A stretch of 64,000 bases of DNA from Nomia melanderi. Taxonomy: Eukaryota > Arthropoda > Insecta > Hymenoptera > Halictidae. The stretch lies in the NCBI RefSeq assembly GCF_051020985.1, contig NC_134999.1:31157160-31221159 (forward strand). Reading direction: 5' to 3'. The number at the start of each line of letters is the position of its first letter. Within the stretch, counting starts at the first letter, position 1. The notes under the pieces are model-generated. The model saw nothing but the letters and a program-made list of their open reading frames with translations, had not been told where the DNA came from and did no database searches. Positions 12,311 through 25,134 of the stretch are shown here, piece by piece. A program made the position numbers and the translations under genes.

Positions 12311-13735
12311 ATGGTGGAAAATGTTTTTACAATCCAGGATCCAGTAATGGAGAATTATGGAAATACGTTAATGTCATTGAGACGTGGGAATTATGCTAAC
12401 TCGTGATGTAGTATTCGCCGAGTCTGGCTGATAGTAAGTTTATTTAGAAATGTATACGGTGTTTGTTGTAATTTACTACTAGCGTACACGTGGAACGTTA
12501 TTTTAATTACTATGAAGCAAGCTTGATTTTTCGAATTATTTGCTCTACTGGTGTAGGTGTACGTGCTTCCTTATAGTCGCTTTTATATTTTTACGCGTTA
12601 ATAACGTCACAGTACTTAAATGATACGACACGGATTCACGTTTATGTTTACTGGTGCAGATACGGACGAATCGAGAAAGTTAAATGAAAATTTAATTAAT
12701 CGCGGAAGTATATTTTAAAAATTGAAATATTCGAATTAGTTTATGTTATATGTTCCTGTGTTCCAAACTGAAAGATCGAATTATTACTGAAATTCTATTC
12801 TTTCTTTATAGCTTAACTGTAATATTTTATTAAATTTTAAAGTTACAGGCAAAATATAATTATACAGTTTCATAGTGCATTGTAACAAGATCATATTACA
12901 GAAACAAATCAACGGTTCAATTTTCTCCACGTATATTATTATTCTCTCGTGCGAATTAATTCTCACAATTCAACGCTTCAAAAACGTCCACCAAGTAGAA
13001 CCGTTCAAAACACATAAAGCCGTCGCGAAGATGTTGATCAAGCATTTCTAAATCAAAGTTAATTAACCCGGTATCTTTGCGTTATTAGCGGTGACACGGC
13101 AACTTTCCTTATCAGATAATTCAGCGAAACGGGAAATCATCACGCGTCCCCGCCGATTCTGCGTGGAAAAGCGGATTATCCACTAGATTAAAATACCAAA
13201 CACAAACAACGACCTAATCAGTAACAAGATCGCTCAGCCAAGATAGAAATTAAAATAAATTACCGATGTTATAGACACCAGTCTAGAAGCTAATGAAGAC
13301 TGACAACGGAAGTAAATTATCCGTGAACGCATTGAAAAATGTTTTACGCCTTCCTCTGAAAATTTAAAGAAAATTTATATATAAAAAAATATATATGTAC
13401 CATAAACCAAGATAGCAGACTAAAAGATACGATTAGAGACACTAATTCCTTAGATCAAAAGGAATACAAAAAAACAAAAACTGTTAAAAAGTGAGTAATC
13501 CTCTATCTCTTCATTAGAATAATAAAACCTCTGTCTATCTCTCATACCATATCAATACAAAACATTTCACCATTCGACAGTAATAATTTCCCAAAACAAT
13601 TGGTGAACCCTAAAAACAATAAACATTTGAAAATTTGAATATTACAAAATAAGGATAAATCTCGAAAAATCGTGTCATCTGATCTAACAGCTACGAACAA
13701 AGTCTGCCAACCTAGATCCCCTTATTAGAATTCAT
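12311..13735. other. AT-rich interval, A/C-biased at its right end
   Basis: A TTAACCCGG sequence near 13069 resembles a piggyBac-type terminus, but I found no inverted partner. Bases 13420-13720 are A/C-rich. No gene is supported. Confidence 0.5.
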
Positions 13736-14210
13736 TTATCTGAATGGAAGGGGAATATAGACCGCGAGTAAGCGAACAATGTCGATCTTGGCGGAGCAGC
13801 GCGAACGATCCCTCGAATACGCGTGCACACGCGTGACTAAACTGGAATTCCGTGGATCGGATCTTGACATTCACGCGGGACGCATTTTCTCGCCGCCGCA
13901 ATGCCAACCGATTATGCGCCGCGACCGATAGATTGATCGATCTCCGTCATTATGCATCCTCGTTCTCACCGGCGCAGCCGTAACCTTTCGTTGCGATGAG
14001 AAAAATAACCGGCGTCGGATAAGGAAAAATGTGGCGCAACGCGCGGCGATCAGGCGGGTCATAGTTTACGGTCACTTCCAGCGGACTCGGGGCGAATGCA
14101 AATCACGCATTCGGAATAAGAAAATAGGCAACCGTGAAAGTGGCGTTAGAACAACTGCCCGAGGCTCGTGAGAAAAAGCGATCGAACGGACGCACGCGTG
14201 AAAGTGTTGT
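13736..14210. other. GC-rich island 6
   Basis: A compact CpG-rich block flanked on the left by A/C-rich DNA and on the right by a short G-rich stretch (near 14220-14290). Two minus-strand frames of about 60 codons overlap in different phases. Confidence 0.55.
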
Positions 14211-14539
14211 TACAGTTTCTAAACTGTGGATAGAATATGTACCGTGAAAATCGGTGGGTTACTGTGGAAATTTCACCGTGAAATTGAGTTACTTGAATCT
14301 GAATCTGGTATGCCGATTCTCCTCTCGGAATTACATATTCGGATCAGCTTGAATATTCGACAGATAAGGTACTGCACGTGAGAATTGAAATCATTTCATG
14401 TGAACACGTAAATTGCTGTTTCAACACTTTCAACGCGCAATGGGGAACTTCGGACGTAGGAATTTGAGATTAGAATTATTGCATAAGATTTCGAAATTAA
14501 AAGGATGGTATATTGAGAATCGAGCAGAAGTTTACGGAC
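14211..14539. other. AT-rich interval before a tandem array
   Basis: No feature beyond repeated short GTGAAA words near 14245-14285 could be recognised. Confidence 0.45.
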
Positions 14540-14795
14540 ACTTAAATTGTCCTATAATTCTAACAATGCTCCAATTTTTAACGAACGGAATTAAATTTTC
14601 TTATTATTGAGAATTAACCAAATCTTAGCAGGCACTGTTCAAATCGTTCTATAATTCTAACAATGCTCCAATTTAAAAAAGGAATTCAATTTTATTGTTA
14701 CTGAGAATTGACCAAAACTTAGCAAACACCGTTCAAATGATTCTATTAATTTAACAATGTTTCAATTAAAAAGAAGAAATTCAGTTTCTTTGTAT
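14540..14795. repeat. About 95-bp tandem repeat, three copies
   Basis: The landmark CTATAATTC-TAACAATG occurs at 14552 and 14649, with a degenerate form at 14743, giving spacings of 97 and 94. Each unit also contains GAGAATT(A/G)ACCAAA and GTTCAAAT. The third copy is the most decayed. Non-coding. Confidence 0.85.
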
Positions 14796-15180
14796 TCGAT
14801 GTCATCGAGATCTCCATTGGAAAAATCAGAATGTCTTTGAAGAAAGAAATCGAGGATGGTTCCCATCGTTCACCGGCGAGGCGATTCGACACGAGCGTTA
14901 ATCACGGATACACGATCTGAATTCTTGCGGCGCGATGTCTCGGGAAGCACTCGCAAGTTAATTGAAACTCGAACGCCGAAGATAATGGCACGATGCAGAC
15001 CGCACCGCGTCTCCCCGTGCCGCGAGCTCAGATTATGAAATCAGGAGCCGGTAGGTGGTCCCGAACGATTAGCGCTGTTGGCAACGTTTATCCGTACGAA
15101 TTTCCTTTTGTCCACCGGTGCACGTGTCGCGTACGTGCAGTACCGCACAGGACACTCGGAATAATTCTCCATGCCCATTA
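14796..15180. other. Small GC-rich island
   Basis: GC-rich from about 14860 to 15180. Two overlapping + strand frames of 60 and 62 codons carry no recognisable motif. Confidence 0.5.
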
Positions 15181-16500
15181 ACTAATTAACTCCTCGTCTT
15201 GCGATTTATTTTAAAGCGAACATGCCTGCTGGGACTACTCGATTTTATCGCAGCTTTTGTTCCGGAGGACAAAGGATTGATGTAAAAAACAACAAGGTAG
15301 TTTAGCTTTGATAATTAACAATTAGTTCGGTAGCTTTCGGTAATTTCGTTAATCTATCTGTAGAAAATTATTATGAAAGACATGTTGGTTCTGCTAAGAT
15401 TTTCAAAGCGATTCGTAAAGTTAAGTTTACAGAGAACTTACGTAAGTGAAATTATATAAGAAAAATTACAAAATGATTTACAAATAGTGGTTTGAACTTG
15501 AGAAGTTAGCTACATTAGTTCAATTCATTAAACTCCAAACAGTGTATTATTTTATGAATTTTAAGAATTTCATGTGAGTTCCTACTTTCCATCTACGGAT
15601 TGTTTATTTCTTTATTATAAAGAAACTATCTATGCCAATGAATGCTCATGCCTGAGTGAAAATTATCAGGAAGTCAAGCCTAAATATTTGTGCAACGCTT
15701 AGAAGTATAGCTGGTACTGTGTCTGTACATTACATACCGTTTCCACTTAAACAGTACTACCTGTTCTTCATTGATATTATCGTCCAATAACTTATATTCA
15801 ATTATATAGAAACCAGATACCATGACTTCACGGTTAATACTTAGAGGTACTAATATAACGAAAAAACATTCGGTAACACTTGAACTATTGTAATAACAAA
15901 TGAAATTTATAGACCGATATACCTGATAAACTTTCGGCGTTGTTTTAAACAGGAGACTCACGGTATTTTAAGATACATTATTTCGAAGAAGTTGAATATT
16001 ATAATATACATATTTTATTCCACGCATATACGTAAATGTTATATCATTCACATGCCATCCCAAATTTATCGCAAACAAAATAATATCCCACGCGCCATTA
16101 AGTAATCGGAATTCCAGAAACTATATTTATAGAGAGCAGACAGAAATACGTACAATACAGACAATGAAACAACACATATGATCACGTTTCGCTGAAGGCG
16201 GCACGATTATCATAATACATTTCTGTGAAACGTTCACTCATCGCGAATTACTAATTCAAATGAATTCTACAATGCACCTTGCACAACGCAGGGAACATAT
16301 TATCAAAACTAATCAACCTTGATCGTTTTGCAATTACCTCATTACATTCAACCACGGCAATGATCTATCACACCCGCCAATTAGATAAAGGTCGTGCCAC
16401 CTATAAATATTTACATTGTTTTTTTCCCCCCCTATCGAAACAAAGCTGCTCGCGAGCATCCAATGCCCCAACGAAAACCCATTCGACGTGAGTTATCCGG
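15181..16500. other. AT-rich interval, A/C-rich at right
   Basis: A 93-codon minus-strand frame (15680-15961) sits in AT-rich DNA, where such length is slightly unusual, but its product is not recognised. Bases 16280-16490 are A/C-biased, as seen left of other islands. Confidence 0.5.
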
Positions 16501-17150
16501 CGAACATTCGAATGTAAATCGCTCGATAAAACTTTAATATTTCCAGTTCCCTGTTAACGTTAAAAATATTAATGCGATCGTTTCTATCCTCATTACTGCG
16601 GCTACCGTATTATTATCCGTCGAATCGGGTGATAAACTTAATTATTCAAAATTATAAATGTTGCCGTTTAGAGCTGGAATGTTGTTTTAATGCAATTTAG
16701 GAATGCCGATCGTTTATGATCGGTACGGTTGTCAATGCGCTGAAAGAAAGCTGGCATGAAATAGGAGCACCGATATCCAGTTGACTCAATTCTGTCACCC
16801 GGGGTCAAGTATGCCTTAAGTACCCGGGTGTGTACGGTTCATAAGCTCGACGGTATTCCAGGCTACATTCAGCCGTGCCTTCGGATCCGTTCGAGTGTCA
16901 AGAGGTGAAGGTCTAACACGGCCTTGAAGAGGATCGTACGTTCCGCAACACGATCTCCGCCAATTCCCGATCGGACCACGCGATCCTCTTCCGCGAACAC
17001 CGAATCGTTTCCTTCTAAGCGCGACTTTCCCATAAACGTGAACGTTGTGCGCGGAATCGAACGCGGCGAACAATGCGAAACCGCCGGCGCACGGGACGTA
17101 AACGTTCGGAAAGAGAATTCCTGCGGAAGCTTCACGCTAAATTAATATTG
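16501..17150. other. GC-rich island 7
   Basis: The densest part is 16780-17130. Frames of 85 and 88 codons on the minus strand and 73 on the plus strand all overlay the same DNA, which argues against any of them being real. Confidence 0.5.
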
Positions 17151-18040
17151 AGAGGTATCGGCACTAACTTCTCGATGACTCTATCCTGGCTTATTAATGG
17201 TTTACCTGCTGGGGATACTTTCGTAGGATTTTTCCTACATTACTGTTGAAATCTGTCGTTAAAGATATTTTTCTGTTTTACAGATTGGTATAATGAAGTG
17301 AATTCAATGTTCTCTTTTATTAACAGTAGATAGTATTGTAGTGTGATTTTTAATGATAGTGAAATGAAGATCGTTGAGTAGAGGAAATTGTGGATAATTC
17401 AGTCAATAAAGTAACGACAGATGTTTTTGTAAATTGAATAAAGTTGCATACTTGCATGTTGCTGATAAAATAGTGTAATACTAAATTTATGTGTTAGTGT
17501 AATACATATTAGTATTATATTAGTATAATACTAATTTATGCGTATAGCACTAAATTTAAATTTGAATGGTTACCATTAATTCAAATTCCATCACGATCTA
17601 TAGTGACAATAAACGTCAACACAAACAACACACAAAATTTCCAACTCTCGAATAATATCCATACGTATCAATCTTTCATCAATAATTCTATCACAGGAAC
17701 CCTGCTATAAATCGTTACCATTAACTACAAAATCACACTCAGCATAACTAAATCAAAACACAGAATAACGAGTCACCGATGATCCTTAATAAAATGAGCG
17801 TACGATCGTTAAGAGCCTTCCTCAATCGCCCAATACAGTTATCTCATGATCGAATGCTCCCAAAACGAAAGGTACAGCCGCAAAATATAAAACGTAATAA
17901 TAAAGCACCTGAAAGCCTCTCAACGTCAGCGGAATGTAAATACGCCTTTCTAAAGATCGAAACGCCGTCTGAAAAGCAAAGATTTCATTAACACCTGCCT
18001 CTCCATATACGAGCCGAATGATACGCCTCTGATTTCTGTT
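17151..18040. other. AT-rich interval with a skew reversal inside
   Basis: G/T-rich DNA (17160-17400) gives way to A/C-rich DNA (17570-17770). Between them, 17470-17555 holds a small duplicated AGTATAATACTAAATTTATG-like word. No gene was recognised. Confidence 0.5.
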
Positions 18041-18690
18041 TTCCAATTCCCGTGGCTACGTCAGAATGTCAGTGCGCACGGCTGAACGCTCACGGAAAAT
18101 GTCTGATAATTATCGTGACCGCTGGCATACGTCTATTCGCGGTATGTTCTTTCATAATTGATGTCTAACGCAGACACCGGTGAACCGCGCCGGTCCGAAC
18201 AGCCCGAGCTTCACGCACAATTTCCTCCGCGTTTGCAGATGAAATCATTGCAAAACGTGCGCGCCGGTTGACTGCGGCGCGGCACCGCTACCACCCCAAG
18301 GGAATTCGTTTGTTTGATGACCCAATTCGCAACACTGTCGTGCGAACTATCGTTCGTCCGATCTCGATCGATCGTGTCCGATCCTATTCGACGCGAACCA
18401 GTAGGGATTTACGCGCCGCCAATAACTTATACGAGCACGCTTGTACGATGAAATATTCATCAGACGATAATGGATTATCGTGCGGTTATTTATATTAATA
18501 CTGTCAACTTTTAACGTGTCCGCGATCAGTTTGGCTGGGAACTGTTGCATAATTGTCGCCTTGATCGCGACACGGATTCCTTTCGCGAACGCTCTCCTAC
18601 GATTTCTTAGGGAGAGTTGCCTGACGGTCAGACTGGAACTTGAAACGTCTCTGTTGAGTTTAATTACACGAGCATTGTTCTGAGGAAAGG
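18041..18690. other. GC-rich island 8
   Basis: CpG-rich with several TCGATCGATCG words near 18366. Overlapping frames of 76 (+), 67 (-) and 67 (+) codons have no recognised domain. Confidence 0.5.
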
Positions 18691-19856
18691 ATTTTTCGTT
18701 TGGGGATGAACACAGCGATCGGAAGGATTTCTTGGATTGTTTTTTGAAATATTGTGATAGTCGATGACTTTTTTTAATGGTGGGTATATGTTTATTGTTA
18801 TTACAGAGATTAATGAAAAACTAAATGAGTTCTTATGAAGTGGTAATTTAATAAATTCAATATTATTTTATGTAATATTGTTATTGCTATTGATAAAACA
18901 AGTGATTATAAAAAGCGCTGGTGATGGTAGAATGTAATTAAAAATTAATTTTTTCAGTGACATTAAGCACGGTAGTAAAAGTACGTGGTCCCGTTAAAAG
19001 AGATATAAGAGAGGATGATTTTCATTGTAACGCACGCCCCTTTGAAACAAATGTTTTTTGTGTAGAAACATTTGTGACTGAACCGCATGTGGCGACTGAA
19101 ACCTTAAGAATACGAATCACTTAGTTTGAGAATATTTTTAATAAGCATAAGAAAATAATCCCCTTTTATACATTTGAAACAATTGGCGCATTACGCCGAA
19201 AGTACAGATTCGCGGGATGAAGAAACGACGAAACGATCGTCGAAACAGATTTTGTTGGAGAACGAAAAAATTGACGAAGTACCGGCCGGATCATCTCCGC
19301 GCAAAATACTCGTAAAACGTTGAATTTCATGAAAATTACCTCGCGAACACTTGCAAAAAATCCCGTTTCATACGAAAACACCGCGACATTAATTCCCGCC
19401 GAAGTTTATCAATTATTCCCCGTAAAGAAAAAAACCTTCTCAAACTCATCATCAATTATACACTTTCCCGCCTATCGATGAAAGTAGGCGGAGCATAGAA
19501 GTGTCTGGGCGTGGCCAGCACAGTTACCGAAGCTAACTCATTAAGCTCTAGCGCCCCACAAATTCGATTTCACTTATATCCGGCGATTCATATTCGAACC
19601 GTACAAAATGTCTCATCCCGGTATACGCGGGAAAAGAAAGAAAACGAAGAACCGAACGGGAGTGCTTATACAGAAGCGCTATCTCGAATTATTCTTCGTC
19701 TCTACGTTCGTTCACCGATAAACTAAGTTACTAACCCGCCTAGCACTTGGGAGGGAAACCAACTTCCCTTGCGCAAATTGCTTTCAACCCCATAAAGATG
19801 AATGTAATATTAGCAGACTTCTGTATCTATCGTCGGGAATTGCAATCAAATCATTT
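18691..19856. other. AT-rich and mixed DNA
   Basis: G/T-rich at the left edge, and moderately GC-rich at 19160-19360 and 19460-19740. A hairpin with 7-bp arms, CCGCCTA and TAGGCGG, lies at 19468-19491, followed by a GGGCGTGGCC word (KLF/Sp-like) near 19505. No gene is supported. Confidence 0.5.
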
Positions 19857-20400
19857 AATTATTGAAATAACAAAAGATCAGTTTAGTAGCTTAGTAGTTC
19901 GCTCCATCCTTAGTATTTAATAATTTAATGTACAATTTTCCTTTTTACAGAAAACGTTTCTATTTTCAAAAATCCTTATAATTATTGAAACAACAACATA
20001 TAAATTTAGTAGCTTAGTAGTTTGCTCCATCCTTAGTATTTAATAACTTAATGTACAATTTTCCTTTTTACAGAAAACGTTTCTATTTTCAAAAATCCTT
20101 ATAATTATTGAAACAACAACATATCAATTTAGTAGCTTAGTAGTTTTCTCCATCTCTATTATTCAATAATTGTATACATCATTTTCCTCCCTACTAAAAT
20201 CGTTCCAAACATTTTCAAAAACCTCAATCGCAAAGGGTTAATTCCCATATATCTATTCAATTACATAAATAACAGATCTGCTCAGTAGCTTATTAATTTT
20301 CTCCATCCCACTAATCAAGAACAGCACACATTTTCCTTCCCACCGAAATGGTTCCCAATATTTTCAAAAACCCTCATTCGCAAATGGTTAATTCCCATGC
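19857..20400. repeat. 123-bp tandem repeat with diverged outer copies
   Basis: Units open with ATTGAAA(T/C)AA at 19861, 19984 and 20107, exactly 123 bp apart. The first two are nearly identical over long stretches. A further decayed copy has its AGTAGCTTA landmark at 20284, 153 bp after the previous one, because about 30 bp containing GGTTAATTCCCAT has been added; that word recurs near 20387. The array is A/C-biased and lies left of the 20.4 kb island. Confidence 0.85.
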
Positions 20401-21180
20401 ATCCGATCCCGCTGCGTTGAAATATGCAAACGAATGTCGAACGATATTTCCTCCCCGTAACACGGCAGGCCGGAAAGGGCGAAACCGAGCGGCAAAAACG
20501 GCGCTGGGTTCATTAGCACCGGCCATGAATCATGCCAGCAACATGCCCGCGATTCCGGCCGAACAAATATCCCTCGTTCCGCCGGATCGGGATATCGGAA
20601 TGCACCCCTCCCGTATGTAGATTCCGGCGCGGCGCGGCGGGTCCTTCGAAATCGATACGCACCGCGTAACGCGCGACACCGGTCGAACGAACGAACGTCC
20701 GACCGGCCGACCGACCACGGTAGAGATCGGATAATAGGTCTATGCCGCGCGGGTTCCGGGGCCGTGTCAGCCATCGACAAATGGCCGTGGCCATGTAATA
20801 AACAAGCCGCGCAATTAAGAGAGCAGGTTAATTAATGTGGACCAACTAGGAGGAAGGGCGTCCGCTCTCCTCCGGGTGCCTTCGAGTCTCATTCCTCTCT
20901 CCTTCTGCGTTTCCAGTGGGCATCCGCGGCCGTTTCACGACTCCCTGCCACCCCTCGCCCCCTCAGCCGTCTACCTCACGGCGTAACCACCGGTGTGCAC
21001 GGTAGTTATCGAGAACCAACCTTTTTTTTCGCGATGCCGGGAGCACACAGGAGTCAGGACGTCGTTGGACTCTCTTGTGTTACTTGCGACTTGTACGCTT
21101 GCGGGTGGAATGGCTGCGGGGTGGGAATTGGTAATTGAGGAAGTAGGGTTAGGAGTCTCGATTTGGTATAGTGAGATGGA
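20401..21180. other. GC-rich island 9
   Basis: Strongly CpG-rich, with four stacked frames of 62-130 codons that read the same bases in different phases. AT-rich homeodomain-type words, CAATTAAG and GTTAATTAATG, occur at 20812-20837. CT-rich tracts lie near 20875-20905. A regulatory role is inference. Confidence 0.55.
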
Positions 21181-21760
21181 AAACGGGAGAAGTTTTTGTT
21201 TGATACGGTAGTTCGGATATATTGTTCTCTTTTTTTGTTGGAGTGATTTGTTAATTTTGTTTTTATTTTGAAGATTGTGTTACGTTGTGGGTAGATTATG
21301 AACTTCGTTGCATTTGTGAGCGGAATTTTGACTGTTGCATTGTTAAGCGAAAGATTTATATAAATAATTCTAGTGAAATTGTATGTGTTCTATATTTTAC
21401 TGCTTTGATAATGATATTCATGATAAAGGAAATAAATTTGCTTCAAAATTCAAACTTTATTAGAGACTAATATAAAGATAGTAATACCCTGATAGCATAT
21501 TTGATCCTCCAAATGAAAATAATTATGATATTCTCATAATTATATCGCTCTCGATACATCGATATTCTTTGCAAACAAATTAACATTCAAATCGACTTGT
21601 CCCTCAGACCTAATAGCACACTAAAACCGTTAAAAAACGTGTACTCCAAACCCACCATTAGCCACCTTCCAACCAGTTACCTCCTACATTCAATTTCACT
21701 TAAAACAAACCCCCTTGCAACTTCATAGTTCCTCCCCCTTTCCCAGCACAATATCCACCG
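21181..21760. other. AT-rich gap between two islands
   Basis: G/T-rich on the left (21180-21330) and strongly C-over-G on the right (21661-21720: G 3, C 23, A 19, T 15). A hairpin with 10-bp arms, ATAATTATGA, and a 5-nt loop lies at 21519-21543. Confidence 0.6.
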
Positions 21761-22960
21761 AAAAAGAAGCACCACGCCGTTCAATCCCCGCGCAATTTAT
21801 AAAAATTCCTTTCGTCGATCGGCGAAAACTCACCGGGACCGTCGCGGACCACCGTGCGCCATTATGCAAATTGCCGGGCAAAAATCGAATAAAACTCGCG
21901 CCTCCGGGTTCCGTTTCCTAAGAAGAAATTATTCCGATAGAGTAGGGACACGGACCAATAATGACTCCGAAACGAACGGCGAGGAACGACGGGAAGAGGG
22001 AAAGAGAAGGAGAAAGAGAGATCCCGGCCGTATGCGGCGCAGGTGCACCTGTCTAATGAAGCAATCCCGGTGAGCAGGAAGGTCCGCGGGTACGCGGAAT
22101 CCTCCCCGTTTCCCCCCGAAACGTCGATGTCCGATGAAGAAGAAGACGAAGAGGCAGCTAGTAGCCGCCGAGCGAGAGACCGAGCCAGCTGCGTCCGCGC
22201 AACCGGTCGACTTTCACGATTCCGGGCGAAAAACGGTTCTGGATCGGTGGAAGAAAGTGGCGGACGGGGGCCAGAAAGCGCTGATGAACCAACGACGTGA
22301 ATCGCTAATTAAGGCACGCCGGCAATTAGTAATTACGGTAGCCCCGGTTCGACGTCGGCGAACTCCAATCAGACCGAGCTGCGGCACGGCGAGTACCCAC
22401 CTCCAGCCGATTCACGGGGAGAGGAAGAGAGAGGGCCCGGACGCAGTCAGGGGGCCCACGGTATCATAAGTCGACTTTTTCATTGACGCCGGTAGCCGCG
22501 GGTCGAAACCGGTCCACGGAGGTCGAGACCAAAGGATGAGACCACGGGCAACGACAGTGGCCAGCGGGGCGGGGACGGGAAGGCTGATCGCGGGGACCTC
22601 GTCGCAAAACGACGACCTCGCGCGCGCGCGGGCACCGGCAAGGCTGTGCTCTCCTAACCGCGTCCATAAAACGCTGAAATGTTCGGGGCCGGAACGACAC
22701 GCGATATTCCGTCCTCCGCGCTGCGGGATATACGCTTTCGCGGCGCGGCGAGGCCGATATCACCTGAGCGGCGTGGTAGCTCCGATCGGTACGCCCGGGT
22801 CGCTCGGATCGAGAGCCACCTTCTGCCGCCACGAACTGGTTCGCGGAAACCGCTGTTCCCGAACGCGGAATATTTTCTGATCGCTGATAGGCACGCCGCT
22901 GCGTGCTCGAAGTGAGCTGGGCTCGGCACCGGTGACAAGGACTCTTGGTTGGTACGATTA
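21761..22960. other. GC-rich island 10
   Basis: One of the longer islands. It contains purine-rich DNA near 21985-22025 and 22128-22160 and a TAATTA pair at 22306-22336. Frames of 111, 114, 122 and 138 codons cover the same stretch on both strands, so none stands out. Its two flanks have opposite strand skews. Confidence 0.6.
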
Positions 22961-24031
22961 TTTTCGGATGGGCTGCTTTTCGTTTGGTTTTTCTGGTGTA
23001 GGGTGGTAGGGATTCTTTTTGGATTTTTGTTTGAATGTTTTGGATGTTTTGGATATTTTTGGTATTTCATTTTCGATGTTTTATTTTGAGTATGGTGTTG
23101 GTGTGTCTGTTTTGTGATCGTGTTTGAATTGTGCTCGGTGGTGTTTAGGTTTATACTGTTTAGTGATTAGTTATGTACTGTGTTACGGTGTATGGTGTAT
23201 TTGTATATTTATGTAGGAGTGTAGTGTTAAGTTGAGTGTGATGTTGTTAATATTAAGTTTGAATTTTGGGAAGAACTTTTATTGAATTTACTAGATACGA
23301 ATCTCGTTTCAAGCAAATGGATTGAAAGCAATAGTATCTGTGTGATTAATATTTGGAATGTGAAAGTATGGCTTCCTTTTCTGCGAAGTATGTTGATTGA
23401 TTAAGAATCTGATCAATAGAATGAAGAAAGTCGTAATTATTGGAGAAATGGTCGTAACCACTTCTTTTATATTTCTTTTACACTTTTGATTTTCTAAATA
23501 TCGCGCCACGCGTTATGGCTTTCAATAACAGCGCGCATAAAATTAATTTAATCCCTCTTACGCAAAATACGAAATCGCGACCGCTGTAAATGTGTAACTC
23601 TAACCGCGAAAGTAGCAATAAACACATTATTAAAATATTTAGTGTATTTAAAATTCATCCGTGTATCACGCGTCGAACCAGGCTAACATAAAATAACCGA
23701 TAAAACAGTACAGTGCTAATATAACATTTAACTGCGATCAACGTGTACCGAATCATATGAATTAAATTCAATATCAAATTTATTAGGCGTACTAAAAAGT
23801 TTCCGACGATCTTCAATTCGATAGATGAATTCATTTCATCCAAACTACCGAATCTCTATCGCAATGATATTCAACACAAATAGTAATCGCAAATAGCTTG
23901 ATAATTATTCGTACATTATTTTAAATAAAGCTTTAATTTCACAAAAAATTAAACGCACCTAAACAAAATTAAATTAGACAAAATTAAGAAACTACATCTA
24001 ATATGTCACAAATATAACTGGTCTAATAGAG
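22961..24031. other. G/T-rich skirt passing into AT-rich DNA
   Basis: Bases 23101-23160 contain G 19, C 5, T 30, A 6. Beyond about 23280 the DNA is AT-rich without skew. A mariner-terminus-like sequence near 23787 has no inverted partner that I could find. Confidence 0.55.
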
Positions 24032-24232
24032 TTAACCCTCATTAGCAGCTAGGTACTCATTTTGAATCTTTCTTCCTTGAAACATTGTCTTGTTCTCATG
24101 AGAACTTGAAAAATTCCTTTCTTTAATACTGTTACATCGACGTCTGCTTCTAAAACAAAGAATTTACGCAAAATTATCGGAACACTATGTTCAATAAAGC
24201 CGGACATTTTGATTCCATAGCATAGGGGTTAA
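24032..24232. mobile_element. Possible TTAA-flanked MITE
   Basis: TTAA at 24032-24035 is followed by CCCTCATTAGCAG, and TTAA at 24229-24232 is preceded by a sequence whose reverse complement begins CCCCTATGCTATG. Orientation, TTAA duplication and CCC start resemble piggyBac-type ends, but identity beyond the first bases is weak. The 193-bp interior encodes nothing. It could be coincidence. Confidence 0.3.
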
Positions 24233-24240
24233 TCTGGAGT

Positions 24241-24848
24241 ACAAAGAAACAGCGCCGGACATTTACCGGAGGAATGTTTCGAAAACAGAGTGAATCGAAA
24301 GTACCGTGAACCGTGTCCGAAAACAAACGACGTCCGATAATGGAGTCACGAGGTAGGGATAAGAATGAAGAAGAGGATTTAGGAAGAAATGGATCGCTCC
24401 GAGCCGTATCCCTCCGATCTCCGTGGGCCCGGTCGGAGAAAGGAGGAGAGAGGCCACCGAGACGAAGCGAGAGAGCATCGGGTTACGAGAGCCGAACCTA
24501 TTTTCGGTCGGCGAAATGCAAGCAGAACGATAGTCCCGTGATGCATCGCGGCGTATGGCGTAAATCAAGCAGCTGCGACGACTGATTCCAGTGGTACCAA
24601 CCCACGCTCGCATTATATCAGCCGGAGAGGCATATTTATTACCCCAGGTCGCTTAGATTGGAACAAATGCTGCGTTGCTGCGGACCCATCCGCGCGACCG
24701 TGCCGATAAGTCACTGAATTTTGTATTATTCGATCGTGCATGGTATCTACCGTCCCCGGTGATGCACGATTTTCCGTTTTTATACTGTAATTTTCGTACA
24801 AGTGCCGACGCGTTTGTTGGTGCGTGTATTGTTCAAGATATTTTGATG
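24241..24848. other. GC-rich island 11
   Basis: A moderate-GC block with a 116-codon minus frame (24263-24613) and a 90-codon plus frame (24313-24585) that overlap almost entirely. Neither is recognised. Confidence 0.5.
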
Positions 24849-25134
24849 GTATTATAGTAAGTATTCTTGCAATAGTATTATAGTAAGTATTCGTATGATA
24901 ATATTATAGTAAGTATTCGTATGATAGTATTATAGTAAGTATTCTTGCGATAGTATTATAGTAAGTATTCGTATGATAGTATTATAGTAAGTATTCTTGC
25001 GATAGTATTATAGTAAGTATTCGTATGATTATATTATAGTAAGTATTCGTATGATAGTGTTATAGTAAGTATTCGTATGATAGTATTATAGTAAGTATTC
25101 TTGCAATAGTATTATAGTAAATGTTATTGTGATA
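24849..25134. repeat. 26-bp minisatellite, about 11 copies
   Basis: The unit is GTATTATAGTAAGTATTC followed by CGTATGATA or CTTGC(A/G)ATA. Ten units keep the GTAAGTATTC core; the eleventh is decayed and a twelfth is only a trace. The two unit types are interspersed in the order A B B A B A B B B A. Every intact unit contains GTAAGTAT, which matches a strong 5-prime splice donor. AT-rich and non-coding. Confidence 0.95.

Noticed and set aside
13066..13100. TTAACCCGG as a piggyBac-type end
   Set aside because: No inverted partner was found in the following kilobase.
23780..23815. GGCGTACTAAAAAGTTTCCG as a mariner-type end
   Set aside because: No matching inverted end was seen on either side.
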